The notes beneath the pieces are model-generated. The model was given only the letters and a program-made list of their open reading frames with translations. It did no database searches and was not told the origin of the DNA. Position numbers and translations under genes: made by a program. Positions 63,763-64,000 of a stretch of DNA of 64,000 nt are shown here, one piece after another. The DNA comes from Acanthacorydalis orientalis (lineage: Eukaryota; Arthropoda; Insecta; Megaloptera; Corydalidae), in the NCBI GenBank assembly GCA_034766995.1, contig CM068318.1, positions 3,154,501-3,218,500 on the forward strand, written 5' to 3'. The first letter of the stretch is position 1; each line of letters opens with the position of its first letter.

Positions 63763-64000
63763 GTGTGAATGGACGTATGTATGTCTTCAACTATGTTGTG
63801 TATGCGTACAGTTGAAATTTGTGTACTAACATGCAAATACAAAAATTCTAACTGTTTACGATTCCACTATTATTTCACAGAGTTGAATTTCGTATCGTAT
63901 CCGACGTTATTCAAATGAATTATTGACATACTTGCATACTTTATGGGACTCGTTTTAAAGTAATATTACAGTGATTTATGTACATTTCAATTAAATACTC

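Larger units (their letters stand above)
62111..64000. other. AT-rich intergenic DNA at window end
   Basis: TA arrays only; no gene or RNA recognised. Confidence 0.6.

Noticed and set aside
1..64000. Search for CRISPR arrays, prophage or bacterial insertion
   Set aside because: No regular direct repeats with unique spacers and no prokaryotic gene was seen; the intron-bearing genes are animal.

Overview
This window looks like nuclear DNA from an insect or a close arthropod relative. It is very AT-rich. It holds about thirty (TA)n microsatellites, two decayed mariner/Tc1-class transposase genes, a dispersed foldback MITE family, and two animal genes with GT-AG introns. The order of insect cannot be told from what is here. 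No bacterial operons, CRISPR arrays, rRNA or convincing tRNA were seen.

Layout. 1-7110 is AT-rich non-coding DNA with TA arrays and one CpG-rich island (about 3360-3910). 7517-9184 (+) is a BTB-BACK-PHR gene of the BTBD1/BTBD2 group, an E3-ligase adaptor type. It is one open frame, but it contains a stop-free 75-nt GT-AG segment (8951-9025) that interrupts the conserved PHR domain and whose removal restores the family sequence: an exitron or ordinary short intron. 9185-16085 is non-coding, with a mariner remnant (about 12908-14010) and the probable 3' UTR of the next gene.

The second gene is on the minus strand and spans 50650 down to 16086. I assembled it from three exons whose splice sites and phases agree: exon 1 at 50650-49905, exon 2 at 20914-20829, exon 3 at 16672-16086. 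It encodes a 472-residue protein with four membrane segments, most like TMEM221, ending in a class I PDZ-ligand-like tail. Intron 1 is about 29.0 kb and fills nearly half the window; intron 2 is about 4.2 kb. Intron 1 carries most MITE copies, a second transposase relic (33654-34590), a diverged 32-bp minisatellite, and several CpG-rich islands that may be regulatory or non-coding exons, including one with an E-box/CRE/E-box cluster.

50651-64000 holds the probable promoter region of that gene and then AT-rich DNA with no recognised gene, more MITE copies, TA arrays and a perfect 52-bp palindrome (61749-61800).

The two genes have no evident functional link. I did not find a clearly new biological system. 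The most useful leads are the in-frame BTBD2 intron, the reconstructed four-TM gene, the MITE family with nested hairpins, and the intronic CpG-rich islands.
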